Source: Luscinia megarhynchos (Eukaryota > Chordata > Aves > Passeriformes > Turdidae). Taken from it: a DNA stretch of 64,000 nucleotides. Within the stretch, counting starts at the first letter, position 1; each line of letters opens with the position of its first letter. The notes under the pieces were generated by a model. The model did not search any database and was not told the DNA's origin. It was given only the letters and a program-made list of their open reading frames with translations. Both the position numbers and the translations under genes were made by a program. Below, one piece after another: positions 12,333 through 25,149 of the stretch. The DNA is taken from the NCBI GenBank assembly GCA_034336665.1, contig CM067568.1, positions 41,892,770-41,956,769 on the forward strand, in the 5' to 3' direction.

Positions 12333-14929
12333 AATAGGAAAGACCTATCAGAACTCCAAAATTCATTGTTTGGAACAAATGGGACAATATTTTCTCAGAC
12401 ATAATTTTCCAGTAATTATTGTTTTAGTTTGGTTGAGGAAAACTAAACTGCTCAAATATTTAATTCTTTCCATTTAAGGTATTTGCTAAATTACATAAAA
12501 AGCTGTTTTTGGAGGTCAGGCTATTTTTATTTAGGACTGGATTAGCAGTGATTCTAGAACCTCTTTTTTGGTGCAAATGCCCAGGGTCTTTTATTGATTT
12601 ATATTCATAAGCATTTATCTTCTTTTAAAGTTCTTTATTTGAATGAAGTAAACTTCTTCCAGTAAACTAATTCCTAGAATATTTGCAGGAGGCAAATGCA
12701 ACCGAGTCATGAAGAGTCTAAATAAGTTAAGTTAAAGAGAAAACAAATGCAGCAAATTCCTGGCTTTCTTTTCCCTGTGCTGATGAAGTTGCTAAATGAG
12801 AATGGTAGTGATCAATATGGTAATTGCTAGATCTATCCAGCTCATTGTGATGAACTGTGTTTATCTGCATTTTCTCTGACCTTTGTTTATGACCATTCCA
12901 CCAATTTCCAATTTTTATGGAAGTGCTTCAAATCCAATGTAGTTGAAATTAATCTTTCCTGTAACGTTTCATGAGCCACTGTAATAAATGCTGGTCTCTT
13001 ATGATCTTGGAGTATATAGCAATTAATCTATTGCCTTCCCCTCATCTATCAATTTCAGCTAATTTTGATAATTGTCTGTTTCCTATATAGTTATTTGAAA
13101 AATATGGATGTCTACACAGAATATTTTTTATCAGGTTGGACCCATTGCACCTTTGCAGGATGCCATAACACATTAAAATAAATTTGCTTAAGAATAATTA
13201 TAATAATTTTTTTCAGTGATTCTCCAATGTGAAACAGAAACCATGCATTGTATAAACAGCTCTATTATGGTATCATTTCTTTTAAAGAACAAGCTGTAGT
13301 ACTCACTGTAATGTATGTTTACCAGTGCAAAAAATCCTCTTGCACTTCCATTCTTTTGAAAAAAACAAAGCTTTTTTTGAGAATCTTTGTGAGGTGGTGG
13401 TTACATTTTCATTTAGTATTTACCTTTCTCAAACATTTCTCAGCAGAATCCATAAGAGTCTTCACATGATTTTATTGGTATGATTTTCTTTATTTTTGTT
13501 CTTTTTAGAAAGCAAGGTATGGGCATTATCATAGTCTCCAGATAGTTCTGTTTGCAGGTTTCTGGCTGTATGTTTGCCTGGCCAGCTCCTAAATACCTCT
13601 CTCCAGAGCTTATGGCTGGTTTCAAAATGTCCAATGCTCTGTACGTATTCAAAATGCACAAAATGTTTTGTCTGCATAAAGAACAGCTGTTCTTTAACAG
13701 CTCTTCTGAGTGCAAATGCTATTTCCCATTTTACAGCCTGGCTCATGCACCGGTTAAAAAAATTGTGATTTGTTTTTGTTACTGAATCTCATAGAATTTG
13801 AATAATTTGACCTGTGGGTTGTAGCCTGTCCATCTCCATTAAGAGCAAATTTCCCACTGCCCAGTTTCCCTAACCTGTGCCCTGTGAAGAAAGGTGTCAG
13901 GTCCAGAGTTGTTCTCACTCATTTAATGCCCAGAGTAGACTTCCTTTAGATCAACAAACGATTGTAATGTCTATTTTTACACTAGGCTGAATAGAAGAAC
14001 CAGATATAATGATCAAGAAAGTTTGATTGAGAACATAACTTTGACACCAATCTTGCACCGCATTCTAGTCTATTTCTCTGGTGCCTTTTGGAATGTTAGT
14101 TATCTTTTACTAGCTGTAGAAACCTAGACCACCTAGACCGTCTTGATCCAGTAAATGCCACAGAACAGCTTTAACTAGAGAGATAAACAACAGTTTTTTC
14201 ACCTTTTCTCTTTAACCTGCAATACTGCAGTCTAAAAATAGTTTTACATATTTAGTTCTCAATTTGAATGTTTTTGGAAGAGGATTTCACATAACTGTTT
14301 TGCCACAGAAGAGTAAAAAAAAAAGGAAATAAGAAAACAATTATTTCAAAATTGACAAAACCAGTACTGCATTAAGAAATCTGCCTGATATTTTTTTAAG
14401 GCAGAGTAACTAAATTTTTTTTAGGTAGCCCTGTCCCACTCGCTACCCAGGAAGGCAAATTTACTTAGAATCAAAAAAAGAAACAGATAGCTTCCAATGT
14501 AATGATAGCTTCCACTTTACTTAGCAGGACATTTGAATCAGTCTTGGAAGTGAGTCCTATCCCTACCTGTTTGACTTCTTTCCCTGCCTACAGGACTCAT
14601 AATAGGAGGGTTTAATTTCCAGCCTACATCTCACACTGAACAGACGTATGTTTATTCTCCAATTTGATGGGAGAGAAAACATCATTAGTCACATGTCTCC
14701 TGAGCTGAGGAAAAAGGGAAGAAGGAAGTGTGACATTATTAGGTGTAAAGGCAATTAATTTGCCAAGCTTGCTACTTCCATCACTTCCAGAGAATAGGTC
14801 TATTTAGGCTGGTTTTGTTCTCCTTACTTTGAAAGAATGGACCATCCATGACTCTCTCTCATCCCATAGGTGGTAGCCCCTGATTTTCTTTATTATATTC
14901 TTTTTCCATATTCTATTTTCTTTCTTATA
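12333..14929. other. Gene-free spacer
   Basis: AT-rich sequence without a recognisable gene. The overlapping open frames on both strands at 13440-13785 shadow each other and match nothing I know. The interval 12770-13080 is described separately as a weak candidate conserved element. T/A homopolymer runs occur near 14310 and 14390-14420. Confidence 0.6.
12770..13085. promoter_or_regulatory. Weak candidate conserved non-coding element
   Basis: This block has even base composition and several AT-hook or homeodomain-like words (GGTAATTGCTAG, TGAAATTAATC, GCAATTAATC, GCTAATTTTGATAATTG). It lacks simple repeats and open frames of note. Such texture is typical of vertebrate developmental enhancers, but no alignment was possible, so this is only a suggestion. 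Confidence 0.25.
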
Positions 14930-15640
14930 TTACAGTGAGTGGTTAATCCAGCCAAGCACAACTAAATCCTTGCTCACTGACTTCCCAGCTTCGGCATTTT
15001 GTGGAACAGTAATTAATGTTTGTTGTGGGAAGCAGGCCGGGAGTTCCTCATGTGAGCCTTTATTAGTATCATCACTCACACACTGTAATGAAGCAAAAGT
15101 GATTCTTCTTCAAAATTGTTCCCAGTGAGATCACAATTATTAAATACCATCATTGCTTATAATAATTAAGCTTTTATTATCTAGGTTCCAACTCTGTCAA
15201 TTTGGTTTCCCCTGAGAGCCTGTTTGTTAGCCAAAAGTTGTGGGGGAGCGTATTATGAATAATGTCATTTTCAAACATACACTGTGATGTAGACTCAGCA
15301 GAGCTTCTAATTGGGGGTGATGAATTTTCTAGTGATGGATAGGCAGTGGAGGCACCAATGATTTGAATGGTGCAATGAAAATTGGTCCCTTTGTGATATG
15401 ACTATCTTTATTTGAACACTGATGAGTGCAATGAGCTGGGCCAGCTGAAATGAAATCCTGCATTAAGTGTACCAAAGAAGAATAATGGGCCTTAACCAGG
15501 GACAGGTTAAGAGGAGCCCTGGGATTGGGAGATTAAAGTTTTGCAGGAAACAGAGGCAAAGGAATTGGGCTCGTAACTTGATAAGAATCTGTGTTTAGAT
15601 TTTGGTTGGATTAATAATTTTTTTTTAATTGCCATATTCA
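14930..15640. promoter_or_regulatory. Candidate conserved non-coding element (enhancer-like)
   Basis: About 700 bp of complex, non-repetitive sequence lie in an interval (13786-15665) without any open frame of 60 codons or more. Homeodomain-type TAAT cores cluster here: AGTAATTAATGTTTG near 15009, ATAATAATTAAGCTTTTATT near 15159, and TTAATAATTTTTTTTTAATT near 15611. CpG is retained in GGCCGGG and GGAGCGTATT. There are also GC-balanced stretches such as 15420-15540 with GGGCCTTAACCAGGGACAGG. Together these contrast with the homopolymer-rich spacer on either side. The mixture of long complex words and TAAT cores is what I associate with deeply conserved vertebrate enhancers. The call is inference, and no target gene can be named. 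Confidence 0.4.
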
Positions 15641-16779
15641 GGAAATACAGATCCCCAGTATTAGATCAGTAATGGATTCTGCCATCAATGTAAAGTATTT
15701 TTGGACTTATCTGAGGAATCTGTTTTATGAGGAAACAGATGTAGATGCATTTGTGGCTGCAGGTAGGAGTATTTGAACCATGAGGAGTCCTGGGAGATGT
15801 GTAGAGGCACATCTGTAAGACACTGAAGTGTCCTGTCAAGTCTATGCAAATGTACAATATCTACTTACAGGAGAGTAAAATCCACGTTCATGGAAACCAA
15901 GAACTGACTGATGTTCACTGATTTCAGTCTTTTTTAACATACACTGTTGAGTTCAAACAGCAGAGAAAGTCTTACAGACAGATGCATCACAGTATTGCTT
16001 TTTTGGAAGTAAACTGCAGTTTCTAAAACCCAACATGATGAGGTTGATAACATTAAAATGGACACATTAAAATAATATTGAAAACATGTCAGGATGGATA
16101 TATGAAGTCTTTTATTTTTGTTCTGTGTGTTAAAATGTAATGCTTAAACTTACAAATATCTAAGAATGAATTTATCAGAGAGAAAAGCAATCACTGACTT
16201 CATCAGTTGTCATGGCTAAGCTGCAAAACATGAATTCCTAGCCAACATCAATCATTAAAGGAGGATTTTAATGTATGTTCCTTTTCTTATTATTACTCAT
16301 TATTTACATTATGTTAAATGCATGTCCTCTATTCTGCTGTATGACCTTTTACATGACTTTATCTCCAAGCAGTTAAAAATACCAGACCTTGTCTCTTCAT
16401 TTTATAGAAGTGAAATTATCAATTCCAGTGAAATTCTTTTCAGAGCTCTGTTTGCAGGGAACAAGATGAAGAATCATTATCTGATTAAGACAAAACATGA
16501 GGAGTGGATATGAAAACCAATGAGAGGTAAAAGGAGTCACAAATGAAAGTAATATAGTTTTAATCTTGCCTGTCATAGCCATGTTAGCTGTGCACAGTGG
16601 AAAAATTTAAGTTCTGCTGAAGCACAAAAGATTATCAGCACAAAATTATCAAAGATGGTACAATTCATGTTTTATATTTTCCTCTCAGAACTTCTCATGC
16701 AGTTCTCTCCTACATATGTAGGAGTCATAGTTCATGACTATGTCAAGAACTTCTTTCTAAGGCTTATTGAATTGTTCTG

Positions 16780-16925
16780 CCAGGAAATGTAAGGCACCTC
16801 TAAAGCACTGATGTGATCCTGGACTAGGTGTAAAAGAGCACTTGTATATATCTTGCACCCAAAATTATCAAGATGATGTGAGGGCAGGTGTACATATAAG
16901 GTTTTCACAAGGTTTTTAGTTAGAC
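16780..16925 (+). repeat. Diverged dispersed relative of the 8.7-9.2 kb repeat unit
   Basis: Word order matches the body of the TTAGGG-linked array: a CTCTAAA word followed by ACTGATGTGA (compare ACTGCAGTGA), an AAAAGAGCAC word, TGCACCCAAAATTATCAAGATG (compare GGCACAACATGG), and then TGTACATATAAGGTTTTCACAAGG (compare TGTACATACAAAGTTTTCACCCAGG). No TTAGGG linker is present. The open frame on the complementary strand (16738-16929) shares a short VKTLYVH peptide with the one complementary to the array, an echo of the same DNA homology. If the relationship is real, the unit is a dispersed repeat and the array arose by local amplification. Confidence 0.45.
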
Positions 16926-18260
16926 ACAAGGCAAGAGTGGAGTGCTACTTGAGATTTGGGAGCTGGGGATGAAAAGCAAGTAGTGGTATTTGTAGTGCCT
17001 CTGCATTTTTCTGATCTGCTGAACTGCTTCTGGGTGTCAGCAATTTTCATCTCTGTTCTTCCTGCCACATTCTCTGATCACTTACCCATGCAATGAAGCA
17101 GCTCCTTATATCAAGAGCTTCCCTTTTCCAAAAGAGGAAGAAGACCCTAAAACTGAGTCAAGCCTGGATTTGTAGTTTGTTACAACAAGAGTGCTGAAGA
17201 GGGAACCCTCACTTGGATTGTGTGACACCCTTGGTGCTGAACTTTCCCCTATAACCTCTGCCTTTGTACACATCTTGAAGAAAGAGGAGAAATATTTCAG
17301 GTGCCTGCCAGGGCAGTTCTATCTTCGTGGGATAGGTTCCACTATTTTGTCTTGCTCAGTTTGAAACTAGGGCTTTCTCAGAAATTGTTCCCCACTGGAA
17401 CAGAAACTGTGTTTGGGAACTTTAGTCTAAAACCTAAATGCATTTTCATCCCTTCAGTGGATTTGATGAAAAAAATGGTCACTGCTTTACCCTATAAAGG
17501 CACCCTACCCCACATTAGGTACCCAATCCCAAATTTGGGGTTTCTGTCTCCCCTAGAATATCTTCATATCTTCTGAACACTGCAGATGGTGCTTAAAAAA
17601 CTCCTATGCCACTTGAAAGTCTTGCTTCAGTTTAACAAACAAACCAACTGGTATATAGTTGTATGCCTAAGCCTAACTAGGCTTCAGAAACCAATCTCTG
17701 CTTTAGGCTTCGTCTAGATTTTGGAACTTTTCTGTCTGAAGAATCAGGTTCTCAGGCAGTTATTTCTTAATGACAAGTATTGTGACTGCCCACAGAACTA
17801 AATAACTGGAATGTGGTCCAGAACCCTTCCAGAGCATATTTCCTACAACAAGTATGTCTCTGAAATCTCTCACCATCAGCTTTAGTCTACTTTGGATACA
17901 CATATGCTTCATCTTTACTACTGATGTCATGTTAATCCATAAAAAGAATTTAGCATTTTAAGTGTGATAAAAATCTAGTCTTGGATTCTGTCGTAGATGC
18001 TTTTCTAGAGTCCTGAAAAATCATCTGAGTAAGGATGAGAAGAGCAAATGATATTCTTTCTGTCTTTTGTCGTGTATTAAAATTAGACTGCTATTTATTC
18101 AGGAGGGTGAATATTCTGAATTTTAACCTCAGGTATTTAGCTCTTCCTTTTTACTGTGCAGAATCTTTATTAAAGGCAATACAATCTTGTACCTGACTTC
18201 CATGACCTTCAATTTCAAACAATATAAGTAAATCTTCAATGAGTCTTCAGATTACCAAAA

Positions 18261-18350
18261 ATATGTATATTATATATTGTTATATATAATTGTGTATATT
18301 ACATATTAATATACAATTATTTAATTTTTATATATTAGCTAATTATAAAA
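18261..18350. repeat. AT-rich imperfect TA repeat
   Basis: Alternating TATATA and ATTAAT blocks form several short inverted repeats. It is low-complexity sequence with no gene content and is a likely site of length polymorphism. Confidence 0.75.
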
Positions 18351-19067
18351 AAACCTAAATTATGAATAGCAGCAGAAAAGGAAGTTTTTGTAGTTCAGGT
18401 TACTGTATTAGAGCTGGTCTTAAATGTTAAATTCAGCTCTTTGTATATTTTGACAAGTATGAATATAATGCTGCTTAAAAATCTTCTCCATCACCAGCCA
18501 CGGTGACTTTTAACTGTTCTTAATTTCTCCCAAATAATCTTCATTTTGAAATAGTTTCTACAAGAGAAGCCATAATCAGAAGACACAACAATAGGGCATT
18601 TTTCTCTTTCTTTAAGGCTCTCATGCTTGAGGCATATGTTACAAAGGAGCTTGAACTACCTAGGAGCTCTGCTTTCCTGTGTGTACCAGCTAATAACCTC
18701 CATAGTACTGTTAGAAGAAGTGTTTTCAACAGCAAAGATGTCTACTTTGAAAGAAAAGTATTTTTAAATGAGAAGCATTGGGAAGATAATGTGAAAATTT
18801 TTATATGTTTTCTTTCCAAAAAGACAAATAATCCAGTAAGACTAAGAGAGTTTCAGCCTGATCCTTGCAACAATAGAAAAAAATTTATCCCCAAGACCAT
18901 TAAATGACTTTTTAAAGTTATTAGAGGGCCATTTAACTTCATTTTCTGCTCAAGGTGAAAAAGTTCTGTTCAGAGCTGACTTCATGCACCAGACCAGACT
19001 TATGGTGAAACACACTGACACAAATGCACCTAATTACCTTGTTGTTCAAATTTTACTGTTATAAAGT

Positions 19068-19130
19068 TAAAAAAACCCCAAAAAAAAAAACCTCAAAAAA
19101 CCCACCAAACCAAACAAAAAAATGAAATAA
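19068..19130. repeat. A/C-rich simple tract
   Basis: Poly-A runs are interspersed with CCCC, CCTC and CCAAACCAAAC words. Similar tracts appear at 38160-38250 and 50830-50880, with complementary versions at 5071-5088 and 57608-57644. The class is common in songbird spacers and has no coding meaning here, although several short open frames cross such tracts. Confidence 0.7.
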
Positions 19131-22100
19131 AGACAGTTAATAGAAATAATCTCAAATTAACTTCCAGAGGTGCCCTTTGAGAGCTCAGTGTAAACCTTTG
19201 TTGTAAAAAAAAAGTCAGGAAGAGACTAAGAGTTACAAATTGCTTTATTCCTAGATATAGGAACTTATTGGAAACCACAGAAGCATTTGAAGTTAATTAA
19301 AATCATTAATAACATAATTAATGTTATTTTGAATGTGTCTATCACTAAACATTAATTATCTTGTAGCCACTGGAACAACATAATGATAGCATCATTCTTA
19401 CTGATTAGCAGAGTGCTGTATTCCTTTGCTAGAATTTAAATGCTACCAAATGAAGATAAATGGGGTATCAGCCTACATATTTACTCAACAATGGCAAGTC
19501 TATGTTACTTGTTTTGAGAGGTCTTGAGAATAAAACCTCCTGGTAAAGAGGTTTACTTGCTGGCTCTGTGCTCATTAGCTCAGCCTGGCAAATGGGCCAT
19601 GTTAAGTGAGGAAAGGAATTAAAACAGTAACAGAAGGAACTTCTTAGGACTGACTTATACAGTTCTAAGACACTCATAAGTCCTTGGTAGAAGATAAGTC
19701 TAAAGTGATCCTAAGCCCCAGAAATATTGTTATTAAATTTTATTTGGTATATGGTAGGACTTCCTTTTCTAACCTTCCCTCTGCCTCAGAAAGGCACCAA
19801 ATGTGTATGTTAAAGTTGCAAATTGCATCTAGATTCTTCATGGATCTCAGATTAGAATAAGCATGCTTATGTGGGATACCAGGAGTGCATTACCTTTGTT
19901 TCTGGCCTTAGTTCACCTTTGAGCCCAAAAATGGTCAATATCTCAGCCCTGTGTATCCCAATCTGTCAGCCAGCCAGCCCCATCATCTGTAACCAGATGA
20001 TCTTCCTAGGAGAAAAAGACCCTTCTGCTACAGATGGAAGACTAAAACCTGCTTTATCTTTATGTGGCCTAAAGTAGATCTCTCATTAAAGAATTCAAAA
20101 TGGCCACGAATTGTTTTCTCTTTAAAATACTAAGCCTGTCTCTGTGATCACAAGTTAGTGATCATTTTACAAGTGAATGAGATAGGTTTGTGTGAAGTCT
20201 TGTATTTCAGATCTACAGAATAAGATAAATATTGCTTATTTAATTATTCTATCAGGGTCTTTTTGCTGAACTTGAGAACTTGTAGATACTTAAGTTCTCC
20301 AGAAATATTTAGCTTCACCTAAAGGTCCAGGTCTTTTTTGCTCCTGTTCAGTTTCTGATACAAGATTTTTTTTTCGTACAGCTGCTGGAACTAAAGGGTG
20401 GTGAGTGACTCATACTTACCACTTTTGTGAGGAACTGTGTAAGATCCAGTTCAGATCAGTTATGTTAGAAATGGTGAAGCTAGCAGAATTTTAACAAATT
20501 GTGCTAAAGAGAAACACAAATGTCATTAAAGTCAAAAAACCTGCATGCACTAGCCTTGGAATAAGACAAAACTTCTGGGACTGAGTGCATTCCCAGAAGC
20601 CTTTGGCATAGCATTGTCAACAGCATGTATATGTAGAACCTGAGAGTTTAAAAGCAGATTTTTGTAGGTACATAAATAAGTAAACTAATTGTAGATGAAA
20701 CTAATATGAGGAAAAATGTGTTTCTGTAAGAACAGTGGGGATTTATTACCCTTTCTGTTCATGTAAGTCTCTCCAGGAGTTATTTATCAAGTGTTTTGGG
20801 AAATGTGAATCTCCTTTTATGCTTCAATTTGTATTATATTAACTCCTAGTGGTGTTTTTTTCTCCCCATTTGCTCCCTGGTCTTGTCCTTCATTCCTCTC
20901 ATTCCTTCATTCATCTGACAGCAGCAGTAGGTAGCAAAGTGACAAAAAGAACTGTTGCTCTTGAGCTTTATCTATGACTCACGAGAAATATATGCATCAC
21001 TGAGATTATTTTTTTACCTTTTGTGACTTATGTACTCCCTTTTCTCCGTGGGATGCATTTAGTATCCCATTGGAAGCAATTAGATATGAGATATGAACAT
21101 ATATTTATTAAATAGGGCGCTGTTTTCATGGTTCCCTTAAGTGTGATTTATCAGCTCAACCAACTCAGACTGGATGTAATATATATCCTCTCATTGTTCA
21201 AACAAAAGAAAAATAAACGTGCAGCAGGTACAGATTGTCTATGGCTGCTGAACTCTGTCAGTGGCAAGCTAATGAGTGAGGATGTGTGATAGTCTGACAG
21301 GAGGTAGTGCTCTTCTGTGGGACTGGAGTAGTACATGGAGTGGATTCTTGGAGGTTTCTTTGTGACTCTTTGCTTGCCTTGGCTTTGCTTTGCTTTTCTT
21401 TTGCTTTTAGCTGAAGCTCTCTTCCAGGGCAATGTGCTGATCTGACCATCTGAGAAACTGCCATGGAGAGAATTTCCATCCTGTATATCAAGCTGCCTGC
21501 CTTTAGTATAATCTCTCTGCCAAACATAAGCCCAGCCTGCCAGTCACAGCTTCTAGTGGTAGTGATGAGATAGACTGGAACTGATAGCCTGTCTGGAGAT
21601 GGAAGCAAATTTGATACTTTCATGCATATATGCAAAGTGGCACAGTCCTTTGTTCTGCACTCTGGGAGAACAGCAAACAGTGGTGAGGTGTTTACAGAAT
21701 TGCCACAGATATAAAAGGAGAGAAAACAACATTGAAACATATTCTAATATAATGAACTTTAAGAGATCCTGTGTTATTTTCTTAATGTGATTGAATAGGA
21801 AGTAGCTGGACCTCATTGAAAATGCATAAATATATATTTATATTTATATCTTGGGATTACATTGTTCATATACCTAGTAAAATGCTTATACATTAGTCTG
21901 ATATGGTCATCCTAGTGTTACTAAATATGTAAGTATGTGCATACTATTGATAATTACACTATGGTTTTAGTTTACATTTGTAAAATTAATTATGAAGGCT
22001 TTATTTTACTACTTCTATTTGTGCTGATATCTCACCAAAGATGAGGCATAGATGATTATTTTTCATATTGGTGAGAACTCAGTATTGGAATCCAAAATAA

Positions 22101-22667
22101 ATCTCTCTGCAGAAGTTTTTAACATACACATAAACGATACAAAGAAGTTTAGAATTACTGATGTGAAAGTATGTACTAACAATACAAATTATTCAAGAAT
22201 TAATATTCAGGGAAAGAATGATATGGGCAGAGGAACTGTAAAGAAAGGCAGATGTCTCAGCTACTTAGTTAAAAGAAAATATATAGCAAATGTAGATATA
22301 AAAATTGATGCAATAGAGAAAAAAATTCATTACTTAGTATTCCAAGTGTTTATCTCTGAGTTAACCACTATTACACAGTGTTTGGGTATTGGGAGATGCC
22401 ATCAACAGAAATAAGTATTTATTATATAAAAATTGACATAAAAGGATTTTCTATGGTTATGCAGGAAATAAGGTATTGATGACTATGTTTCTATAATAAT
22501 TTCAACCATCTGGACCAGTAACCTGGGGCATTTTGATATTTAACAACTTATTGTAGTTGTTGCTATTACAACTGACAATTCTCTCCTGAATAAAGAATTC
22601 TAATACAGTAAAATATCCCTGTCTATAGTAACAGAGGTAGAATTCAAAATTTCTGCCACCATGTAGG

Positions 22668-23065
22668 AGGTTTGTTTAGGTTTAAAAAGGACTCTAAGTT
22701 CATTGAGACCAGCTGTTAAACTTGGTACTACTGTGTTCACAGATAAACCATGTCCCCAAATGCCACATCCACACGGTTTTTTCAAAACTTCCAGGGCTCG
22801 TGTTTCTGCCACTTCTCTGGAATGCCAGATGCAATCAGTTCCTGAGCACCATTTCAGTGAAGAAATGCTTTCTAATATGCAGTCTCAACCTTCTCTGGCA
22901 CAGCTTGAGGCCAGTTCCCTTCATTCTGTCACTTGTTTCTGTGGAGATGAAGCTGACTTCCACATTGCTAAAACCTCCTTCCACAGGCAGTTGTAGATAC
23001 TGATAAGGTCCCTCCAGCCTTCCTTTCTCCAGGCTAAGCAACCCAATGTAACTCCGAAGATTTCC
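22668..23065 (-). mobile_element. CR1 LINE fragment (older, 5'-truncated)
   Basis: The block order follows avian CR1 read in reverse complement: GTTTAGGTTTAAAAAGGACT, CTAAGTTCATTGAGACCAGC, AAACCATGTCCCCAAATGCC, ACACGGTTTTTTCAAAACTTCCAGGG-type, CCACTTCTCTGGAATGCC, a TCAGTGAAGAAATGCTTTC segment, GCACAGCTTGAGGCCAGTTCC-type, TGTCACTTGTTTCTGTGGAG and CTCCAGGCTAAGCAACCC near 23029-23046. The element lies on the minus strand, with its 3' side near 22668. The 8-bp terminal repeat has been lost and substitutions are frequent, so it is older than the copy at 9753. The four small open frames across 22600-23133 on both strands are LINE-derived shadows, not genes. Confidence 0.9.
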
Positions 23066-25145
23066 CACAGGAAAATAATATTTTCCCTGCAGTGTTTAGT
23101 TTTGTACCTAATCATGGAATTGCAGGGAAACATTGAGGGTTGAAAGGCAGTAAAGAGTAGTGGGGAGGGGATAATTATTGGTGGTGAATGATAAAATTTG
23201 GTCAGTGACTGATTGTTCTAGTTTTGTGCAAATATATGCACCATTAATGCATGCTGAAATCATTGTGACTGATACTACTAGAAAAAGAGTACCTCTAACT
23301 TCCTCAAATAAAGGTCAGATGCTAGTGGCACAGCTCTTGAAAGAAAAATGAAGAATAATTTTTTTTCCTTTCAGCAGTTTTGAAATGACAGTTGGTATAT
23401 AAGAAAAATGAGAAGATACATAAAAGCACCTAGGTGAGAATGTGAAATTATCTTGCTTCGAATAATGCTCTAGGAATCCTTAGCTTTCACTTAAAGATCC
23501 TAGTCAAAACCTTCAGGCAAGAGAAAACCCTCAAAACCTGTCTATTAACATTTTTTTCAAGAAAACAGCATTAAAAAGTTTAGAAAGCAAATTTCAGGAA
23601 TGGTGAGCAGAACTGAGAAAAAAAAATTCACCACTAATAAGACAAAGCTACCCACTAAATGGTTGATTAAGAGGGAAAAACACATTTGAGGTACATAGAC
23701 AAACACAGCCAGTTCCTATGAAGGTCTGTTAGTTCATTCATATTGCAAAAACTAGGTAGCTGTACTTTGTAGGAGTTACAGCCCCCATGATTGTAGTCAT
23801 GAAATATAATGCATATTTTCATCTATCCAGAATCTACTTCTTGAGAGATGTTAAATAGAACAACCTGAACTATTTGCTTGGAGTAAACAGTATGGTATGT
23901 TTAGTACTCTCTTTTTCTTGCTGTTTTTTTAGGACATGGAAAATATTGGTTGATGTGGTTACAGAACAATTTAACTTCTTGTCTAGTCATAAACATGAGA
24001 CCAGTCATTTTGGCAGACACTACATTGTACATGTGTGAGCTGTGTATGCATTGGTAGAATGGAAGGTTTTGAAAGAGAAATGAATGATGAAGAATGAATA
24101 AAGAACAGCCATGGTAGGAACATTTGGACAAATTACATGTGGTAAAATGTATGAAACTTTCACAGTTTGCAAACATTTTTCATTAATAAGCCACATAGCA
24201 CATTAACCTTGAGTGTTATGAACTGATGAATAACAGTAAAGTGAAACTGCCATTTGTTTCTGCAATATATATCCAGCCAACAGAAAGTCTCCAGGTTCCA
24301 GGTGAAGAGCAAACTGCATATTTGACCCATGCCAATAAGCTTTAGGTTCCACTACAATTCTTGATACATCAGTAAACTGGAATAAATATTAAAGGACTGC
24401 TTGAGAGCAGGGTAAGAAATTACACAGAAGCATTTAATTTCCCATTCATAGAAACTTAATACAATATGTACTGACATGCTTTAAAATAATAGTTACAGAG
24501 ATATACTATCAATTTATTTATTTTTAAAAATGAAGTATCAACATTTCCTTTGAGTTTTTATCTAAAATCTTCTAATTTTGATCTTTTAAAGTCACAATCA
24601 TTCCATGAATTAAAATAAAATTAAGAAAGAAAAAAAAAGAACCAACCCAACTTTTTTATTACATTACTTTTTGGTAAAAAAGAAATGTGGAATTAAATAG
24701 TTTTAATGGACCATAGGAGATGTGGACATATTATTTAAGTGTTTTATACAGGTGTTTAGCCTTTAGCAATATTTCAGTTACACAAAATGCCCTCTTTTAC
24801 AACTGTTTAATTCTAAGAAGACAAACTAACTTTGAAGTCTCAGGCATTTGTATTGCAAATTTAATTTTAAGAGCCACAACCATTCAGCTGCAGTGACAAG
24901 GCCAGCTAGAAAGAGTAATTGGGGGACTGATTAAAACAAGGGTATGGTGTAAACAAAAATGAAACAGATTGTTTAAGGTGATTTTATAGTTCTCACAGTT
25001 TGGGGGCTCATCTGCAAAAGTAGGAAGATTATGTGAAATCATTCTTCCCTGAATAGAAATAATGAAGTCAGATCTCTCTTTTAAAACTGAATATTTAAGG
25101 AGTTAATAGTACAGCTGATTTCCTAACACTTTTGAGGCGTTTCTG
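23066..25145. other. Gene-free spacer
   Basis: AT-rich sequence with no supported gene. A G-rich patch with GTGGGGAGGGG lies at 23160-23170. The segment 24860-25030 (GCCAGCTAGAAAGAGTAATTG and following) has complex texture and could be a weak conserved element. The minus-strand frame at 23901-24176 shows nothing recognisable. Confidence 0.6.
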
Positions 25146-25149
25146 TCTT

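Larger units (their letters stand above)
15641..22667. other. Gene-free spacer
   Basis: No gene is recognised. The longest open frame is 160 codons on the minus strand (21258-21740). It overlaps two other frames, is Lys/Ser/Gln-rich at its end because of a pyrimidine-rich TTTGCTT repeat region (21360-21410), and shows no domain. A 120-codon plus frame at 22052-22414 is AT-driven, rich in Ile, Lys and Asn. Sub-features listed separately are the diverged repeat near 16780, the AT-rich block at 18261 and the A/C-rich tract at 19068. The stretch 20890-21130 has somewhat enhancer-like texture but no decisive motif. Confidence 0.65.

Noticed and set aside
12145..12402. Minus-strand open frame rich in Ile-Phe and Ile-Tyr repeats
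   Set aside because: It is the translation of the TA and TAAATA microsatellite.
13786..13860. Possible CR1 tail (CTCATAGAATTTGAATAATT)
   Set aside because: Only one terminal-repeat-like word is present, and the downstream sequence does not follow CR1 word order.
21258..21740. 160-codon minus open frame, the longest in the window
   Set aside because: Its Lys/Ser/Gln-rich end comes from a pyrimidine-rich simple region. It overlaps frames on other registers and has no recognised domain.
22600..23133. Cluster of overlapping open frames on both strands
   Set aside because: They fall on a degenerate CR1 3' UTR fragment, which does not code for protein.
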